Part shown: piece by piece, positions 60,161-64,000 of the stretch | Numbering within the stretch: position 1 is the first letter of the stretch | Layout of the letters: every line of letters starts with the position of its first letter | NCBI GenBank assembly: GCA_040382055.1 | Contig: JBEIGE010000003.1 | Coordinates: 137,597 to 201,596 of the forward strand | Direction: 5' to 3' | Source of the DNA: JBEIGE01 sp040382055 | GTDB taxonomy: Bacteria > Pseudomonadota > Gammaproteobacteria > Burkholderiales > Burkholderiaceae_C | DNA: 64,000 bases | The notes under the pieces: generated by a model | Database searches by the model: none | Seen by the model: only the letters and a program-made list of their open reading frames with translations | What the model was told of the DNA's origin: nothing | Position numbers and translations under genes: made by a program

Positions 60161-60236
60161 GGGAGATTAGCTCAGTTGGTAGAGCGGCGCCTTTACACGG
60201 CGTAGGTCGGCGGTTCGAACCCGTCATCTCTCACCA
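60161..60236 (+). tRNA. tRNA-Val, anticodon UAC
   Basis: A 76-nt tRNA with encoded CCA. Acceptor arms GGGAGAT and ATCTCTC pair with one G-T; the anticodon loop TTTACAC gives UAC; the T-loop is GGTTCGAACCC. It lies 14 bases after HU and is probably processed from the HU transcript, which ends at the following terminator. Confidence 0.97.
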
Positions 60237-60246
60237 TTTACATCAA

Positions 60247-60270
60247 GGCGAACAGGGGTTCGCCTTTTTT
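60247..60270 (+). terminator. Intrinsic terminator after tRNA-Val
   Basis: GGCGAAC (60247-60253) pairs perfectly with GTTCGCC (60258-60264) over a 4-base loop and is followed by six T. It separates the HU-tRNA-Val transcript from ppiD, whose ATG is 23 bases later. Confidence 0.88.
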
Positions 60271-60293
60271 GTTGTTTTTGAAAGAGTAAGTGC

Positions 60294-62219
60294 ATGTTCG
60301 ATTACGTTCGCAAGCATACGAAGATCATGATGGGGGTTCTGTTCCTATTGATCATTCCTTCTTTCGTGCTGTTTGGGGTAGATGGCTACAACCGTTTTAA
60401 TGACCAAGGAGCCAAAGTGGCCCGGGTGGATGGACATGACGTCACCCAGGCGGAGTGGGATGCTGCGCACAAGCAAGAGGTCGACCGGATGCGTGCTTCC
60501 ATGCCGACCCTGGATGCCAAGTTTTTTGACTCGCCCCAAGCCCGTTACGCATCACTTGAGCGCCTTGTGCGTGATCGCGTGCTTTTGGCTGCGAGTGAAA
60601 AAGCCCATCTGGTAACCACAGACACACGGTTGGCCCGAGAGTTGCAACAAAACCCGACCATTGCCTCTTTGCGCAAAGCCGATGGCACGCTTGACATGGA
60701 GCGTTACCGCCAGCTGCTGGGAAGCCAAGGCATGACCCCTGAAATGTTCGAGGCCCGCGTTCGGGCTGACTTGTCGTCAAGGCAAGTCGAAGCGGGACTG
60801 ACTCAAACCGGACTGGTCACGCCGGCGCTGGCCGACTTGTCCCTGAATGCGTTTTATGAGCGCCGCGAAGTCCAACTGGCCCCTTTTAAGAGTGCTGATT
60901 TTGTCAAGCAAGTCAACCCCACAGATGCTGATTTGCAGGCTTTTTACCAAGCCAATGCAGCGCTCTACCAATTGCCCGAACAGGCCAGCATTGACTACCT
61001 GGTGTTGGACCTTGAGGCTGTGAAGAAGTCGATTACCCTCAATGAGGCAGATGTCAAGTCGTATTACGAACAAAATGTGTCTCGCCTGAGTGGCACTGAA
61101 GAGCGCCGGGCCAGCCATATTTTGATCACTGCGGCCAGCAGTGCACCAGCGGGGGAGCGTGACAAGGCCAAATCCCGGGCAACCGAACTACTCCAGACGG
61201 TGCGCAAATCTCCGGACTCCTTTGCCGACGTGGCGCGAAAAAACTCGCAGGACCCTGGTTCTGCTCCCGCCGGTGGAGATTTGAATTTCTTCGCCCGTGG
61301 CACTATGGTCAAGCCTTTCGAAGACACAGTGTTCAGCCTGAAAAAAGGCGATATCAGTGAGCTGGTGGAAACCGACTTCGGCTATCACATCATCAAACTC
61401 ACCGACATCAAGGCACCCAAACAAAAAAGCTTTGAAGAGTTGCGTGCCGGTCTGGAGTCAGAACTCAAGACCCAACAGGCCCAGAAAAAATACGCTGAAT
61501 CGGCGGAAGCCTTTACCAACGGTGTGTATGAGCAATCCGATACCCTTAAACCGGTGGCAGAACGTCTGAAGTTAGAGGTGAAAACTGCCACGGGCGTGAC
61601 GCGTTTGCCAGCTCCCGGAGCACGCGGCATACTAGCCAACGCGAAATTCCTTGCGGCAGTTTTTGCGGTTGATTCGGTTGAAAAAAAGCGTAACACCGAA
61701 GCCGTAGAAATTGCACCCAACCAAATGGCCGCGGCCCGAATTACCCAGTACACCCCAGCGCGTACCCAGCCCTTTGACGACGTCAAGGCCAATGTGCGTG
61801 AACGCGTCATTGCATCCCGTGCAGCCGAACTGGCCAAAACCGAGGGCATGAAAAAGCTGGCCGAATGGAAAACAAACGCACAATCGGCCAACCTAAAACC
61901 CGCCCAAACAGTCTCACGGGACCAACCCCAAAACTACCCAGCGCCCTTGCTGGATGCAATTTTGCGTGCAGATTCTGCCGCCTTGCCCCAGTGGGTGGGC
62001 GTTGATCTGGGTGACCAGGGTTACGCTATTGCCAAAGTCATCAAGGTGGTAAACCGCGATGCGCCTGCAGATGCGGTCCAGAAGCAAGACCGCGCACAGT
62101 ACGCACAATGGTGGACAAGCGCAGAAGGTCTTGCCTATTACAAATTGCTCCAGAAACGCTTTAAGGTCCAAATCAAAGTACCCAAACCATCGTTTTCTAC
62201 ATTGGATCTGCCGCAGTAA
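60294..62219 (+). CDS. ppiD: PpiD-like periplasmic chaperone/peptidyl-prolyl isomerase
   Basis: A 641-residue protein anchored by one N-terminal helix (MMGVLFLLIIPSFVLFGV). The SurA-N-like chaperone part is followed by a parvulin domain (RRASHILITAASSAPAG to GYHIIKLTDI, ~262-365) and a long C-terminal helical part. It acts at the SecYEG exit on the periplasmic side. The C-terminal parvulin may be active, as NFFARGTMVKPFEDTVF looks complete. Confidence 0.92.
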   Translation: MFDYVRKHTKIMMGVLFLLIIPSFVLFGVDGYNRFNDQGAKVARVDGHDVTQAEWDAAHKQEVDRMRASMPTLDAKFFDSPQARYASLERLVRDRVLLAASEKAHLVTTDTRLARELQQNPTIASLRKADGTLDMERYRQLLGSQGMTPEMFEARVRADLSSRQVEAGLTQTGLVTPALADLSLNAFYERREVQLAPFKSADFVKQVNPTDADLQAFYQANAALYQLPEQASIDYLVLDLEAVKKSITLNEADVKSYYEQNVSRLSGTEERRASHILITAASSAPAGERDKAKSRATELLQTVRKSPDSFADVARKNSQDPGSAPAGGDLNFFARGTMVKPFEDTVFSLKKGDISELVETDFGYHIIKLTDIKAPKQKSFEELRAGLESELKTQQAQKKYAESAEAFTNGVYEQSDTLKPVAERLKLEVKTATGVTRLPAPGARGILANAKFLAAVFAVDSVEKKRNTEAVEIAPNQMAAARITQYTPARTQPFDDVKANVRERVIASRAAELAKTEGMKKLAEWKTNAQSANLKPAQTVSRDQPQNYPAPLLDAILRADSAALPQWVGVDLGDQGYAIAKVIKVVNRDAPADAVQKQDRAQYAQWWTSAEGLAYYKLLQKRFKVQIKVPKPSFSTLDLPQ

Positions 62220-62248
62220 GCGGCTGGCCATGGCCTTCAGGGTGAGGC

Positions 62249-62254
62249 TATAAT
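62249..62254 (+). promoter_or_regulatory. -10 element of the tRNA-His promoter
   Basis: A perfect TATAAT lies 11 bases before the tRNA. The -35 is weak (TGGCCA at about 62225-62230 would have an 18-base spacer). Position fits a stable-RNA promoter. Confidence 0.6.
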
Positions 62255-62265
62255 TCTTGCAAGTG

Positions 62266-62341
62266 GTGGCTGTAGCTCAGTTGGTAGAGTCCAGGATTGT
62301 GATTCCTGTTGTCGTGGGTTCGAGCCCCATCAGCCACCCCA
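62266..62341 (+). tRNA. tRNA-His, anticodon GUG
   Basis: A 76-nt tRNA with encoded CCA. Acceptor arms GTGGCTG and CAGCCAC pair; the anticodon loop TTGTGAT gives GUG; the T-loop is GGTTCGAGCCC. The preceding base 62265 is G and can serve as the G-1 that histidyl-tRNA synthetase needs. A low-G+C gene follows on the other strand. Confidence 0.97.
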
Positions 62342-62445
62342 ATAAAAACCAGGTTTCTTGCTATCGTTTTGATTTAGGTTTCAATCTTTAACCTTATTCA
62401 AAAGCCAAGGAACTTGCACTCCGCTATCTGGGAGTGCAGATAAGA

Positions 62446-62469
62446 AAAGCCCGATTTCTCGGGCTTTTT
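62446..62469. terminator. Bidirectional intrinsic terminator after tRNA-His
   Basis: AAAGCCCGA (62446-62454) pairs perfectly with TCGGGCTTT (62459-62467) followed by T; the A-rich left side offers a U tail for the opposite strand. A second hairpin (TGCACTCC at 62415-62422 with GGAGTGCA at 62431-62438) lies just upstream. Confidence 0.82.
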
Positions 62470-62533
62470 GCTTTGTGGAATGCTGCTTACTCCAGGCAGT
62501 GAACTAGTTTGTACAGTGCCTTTCATTAAAAAA

Positions 62534-64000
62534 TTACTTTTTCTTGGGAATGACAGGGACTAGTAACCGTGCTTTGTGCTTGGGCCCCGTATGCAAGGTG
62601 ACCTTGCCTCCAAAAATTGCGGGTGGGCGGTCTTGTTCATCTTCATGCGTGAATGGGCCGCACCCCTTCATCGGATTTTTCATATTCGAGAGAACGGCTG
62701 CAGCATCGTCATGCTCATAGTCACGTCCGCGAATAGACAACGCTATGCTGTACCCCTTTGGCACCAAAATGCATGTAGGCCAAATTTCCACATCCAATTC
62801 GTAAATTTCTCCTGGCTTTAAAGGTTGTTTTTCGTCATGGGTATGCCAAGGGCGGTAAGGCAGACTCTTCTTTTTATCCAATTTGCGATGCGAGGCTCTA
62901 AGCCAACCTTGTGCAATGGGTGTTTTAGGGTCCAGGGCACCATGGAAGAGCACCTCTTTGCCATGCGGATCAAACACTCGCACCACCGCAAAAATATCCG
63001 CATCAATGGTCGAAGACGATATGAATATTTTGAGAGCCATAGGCCCTGTTAGCTCAACCTCTTGGGTTTGCGGTGGATAGGCAAAGGTTACGCCATCTCC
63101 CATCATGTCGTATTGAAGCTGAGCCTCTTGCTTCAATGGAAACTGAGAAAAGGTTTTTTTCTGAGGCTCTAAGTAGAGCGATGTCCATTGGGTTCGTTTC
63201 AATGGCCACTCGTTTTCAGAACGAGGTATGAATTTTTCACCAGGGCTTCTTACCAGCAAAGACACCTTGGAAGTTTTGTCCCAACCATTTTTCTTACCCT
63301 TGAGATAAAAATCAAAGAAACGCTTTTGGATAGCAAGGCCATAGTCTGTGTAGAAAGGAGCCCAGTGGGATCCTCCGTGGACCTCTAACCACTTGTTTTT
63401 AGATTTTGATCGCACAAAACCTTCGAAATTACCGCGGGTGTGCAAGCCTTGGCCACCCCAGTTTGCAGCACTTAAAAGCGGTATATCCACTTTGTCTAAG
63501 TTAGCCGAACGCTCGACGTACCAATCGCACATCATTTCGTTGTCCATGATGCGCTTCCAAATGTCTTCTATGTTTTTACGCAACTCTTCTTCAGGCAAGG
63601 TCAGGGGCCCGCAAACTGTCTCACCTGTGATCGGATTTTTTTTACCTCTGTCACCCACCCCGTGCTGAACCGTTTTGATTTGCATTTCCAGCCAATTTTT
63701 ACGGAACGAGCAGGCTATACCCCCATGCCGATTGGATTCGCGGTAGTTATCGTTCCACCCTTCCCAGACACATATGGCAGCCAAAGCCTTGGGTTTACTT
63801 GCAGCAGCACGCCATTGGTTACTGCCGTAGTAAGAAATACCATTCATCCCCACACGGCCGTTAGACCATTTTTGTTGTGCAGCCCACTCGATGCATAAAT
63901 GGATGTCTTTTGTTTCTCGTGCATTGTTGTGGTCCATGAACCCAGGCGATCTGCCTGCGCCACGTGAATCAATCCGAATACATACGTATTCGTCGGGTAC
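62534..64000 (-). CDS. CocE/NonD-family (X-Pro dipeptidyl-peptidase-like) hydrolase, 5' end cut off
   Basis: The minus-strand frame is open to the window edge, leaving ~488 residues of the C-terminal part. It reads ...VCIRIDSRGAGRSPG upstream of the ATG at 63937, so the true start lies beyond the window. The serine nucleophile is in GMNGISYYGSNQW, a histidine in VHGGSHWAPFY, and the C-terminal jelly-roll-like domain of the CocE/S15 group follows (FISSSTIDADIFAVVRVFDP). It hydrolyses esters or amides of unknown identity. Base use differs from the rest: four counted lines give 43% G+C, and lysine is very common. Confidence 0.88.
   Translation of the reverse strand, partial: VPDEYVCIRIDSRGAGRSPGFMDHNNARETKDIHLCIEWAAQQKWSNGRVGMNGISYYGSNQWRAAASKPKALAAICVWEGWNDNYRESNRHGGIACSFRKNWLEMQIKTVQHGVGDRGKKNPITGETVCGPLTLPEEELRKNIEDIWKRIMDNEMMCDWYVERSANLDKVDIPLLSAANWGGQGLHTRGNFEGFVRSKSKNKWLEVHGGSHWAPFYTDYGLAIQKRFFDFYLKGKKNGWDKTSKVSLLVRSPGEKFIPRSENEWPLKRTQWTSLYLEPQKKTFSQFPLKQEAQLQYDMMGDGVTFAYPPQTQEVELTGPMALKIFISSSTIDADIFAVVRVFDPHGKEVLFHGALDPKTPIAQGWLRASHRKLDKKKSLPYRPWHTHDEKQPLKPGEIYELDVEIWPTCILVPKGYSIALSIRGRDYEHDDAAAVLSNMKNPMKGCGPFTHEDEQDRPPAIFGGKVTLHTGPKHKARLLVPVIPKKK

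Noticed and set aside
1..64000. CRISPR array, prophage or insertion sequence
   Set aside because: I saw no regularly spaced repeats of 25-40 bases, no transposase, integrase or phage structural gene, and no long terminal inverted repeats.

Overview
The window looks like chromosomal DNA of a betaproteobacterium in the Burkholderiales, most likely Comamonadaceae (Rhodoferax/Polaromonas-like); this is inferred from gene content, not from a database search. Pointers are Bug/TctC-type solute receptors, an EarP-type EF-P with arginine at position 32, HpnCDE squalene synthesis, a phasin gene, an ExbB-ExbD-LpxK-KdsB-Adk cluster and a CTGT-N8-ACAG LexA box. Two 60-base lines counted from core genes (25201 and 50041) are both 57% G+C. 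No insertion sequence, phage, plasmid function, CRISPR array or rRNA was seen.

Layout. 1-2.9 kb: a tripartite tricarboxylate transporter (tctC, cut by the window edge, then tctB and tctA). 2.9-7.7 kb: ferrochelatase, a HAD hydrolase and the squalene genes hpnC-hpnD-hpnE. 7.8-12.2 kb: an RND efflux pair behind a promoter carrying a palindromic operator. 12.4-18.6 kb: tRNA-Leu, tig, clpP, clpX, lon, tRNA-Gly, tRNA-Cys. 18.7-24.4 kb: a solitary Bug receptor, an alpha/beta hydrolase, tRNA-Leu, a metallo-amidohydrolase, an unrecognised protein and an HD-GYP protein. 24.4-32.4 kb: a compact minus-strand acyl-CoA operon with an embedded Crp/Fnr regulator, plus GST and hydroxyacid dehydrogenase genes. 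32.4-34.5 kb: lexA with a small partner gene, divergent from an asparaginase. 34.6-38.4 kb: exbB-exbD-lpxK-trm112-like-kdsB-adk. 38.5-44 kb: xseA, sodB, a DUF192 protein, clpS, clpA. 44-49.4 kb: a Fur-type iron receptor, a patatin lipoprotein, phasin, a histone-deacetylase-like protein, a thioesterase and a nitroreductase. 49.6-59.6 kb: a hydroxyacid dehydrogenase, rmuC, an MFS transporter, a LOG-like protein, efp, earP, uvrC, pgsA and an EamA exporter. 59.6-64 kb: HU, tRNA-Val, ppiD, tRNA-His and a low-G+C hydrolase cut by the window edge.

How it works together. The window is rich in protein quality control: trigger factor, ClpXP, Lon, ClpS-ClpA and PpiD. The tig-clpP-clpX-lon-hupB-ppiD order familiar from E. 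coli is split here into two parts about 41.5 kb apart. Other units are envelope lipid A and Kdo supply (lpxK, kdsB), DNA damage (lexA, uvrC, xseA, rmuC), polyester granules (phasin) and fatty or aromatic acyl-CoA oxidation. I saw no clear new defence or mobile system. The most interesting signals are regulatory: a leader helix able to mask the adk ribosome-binding site, twin 13-bp motifs around the phasin promoter, an orphan FNR-type box, a clpS promoter placed so that its mRNA would be leaderless, and tandem LexA boxes ahead of lexA and an uncharacterised small gene.
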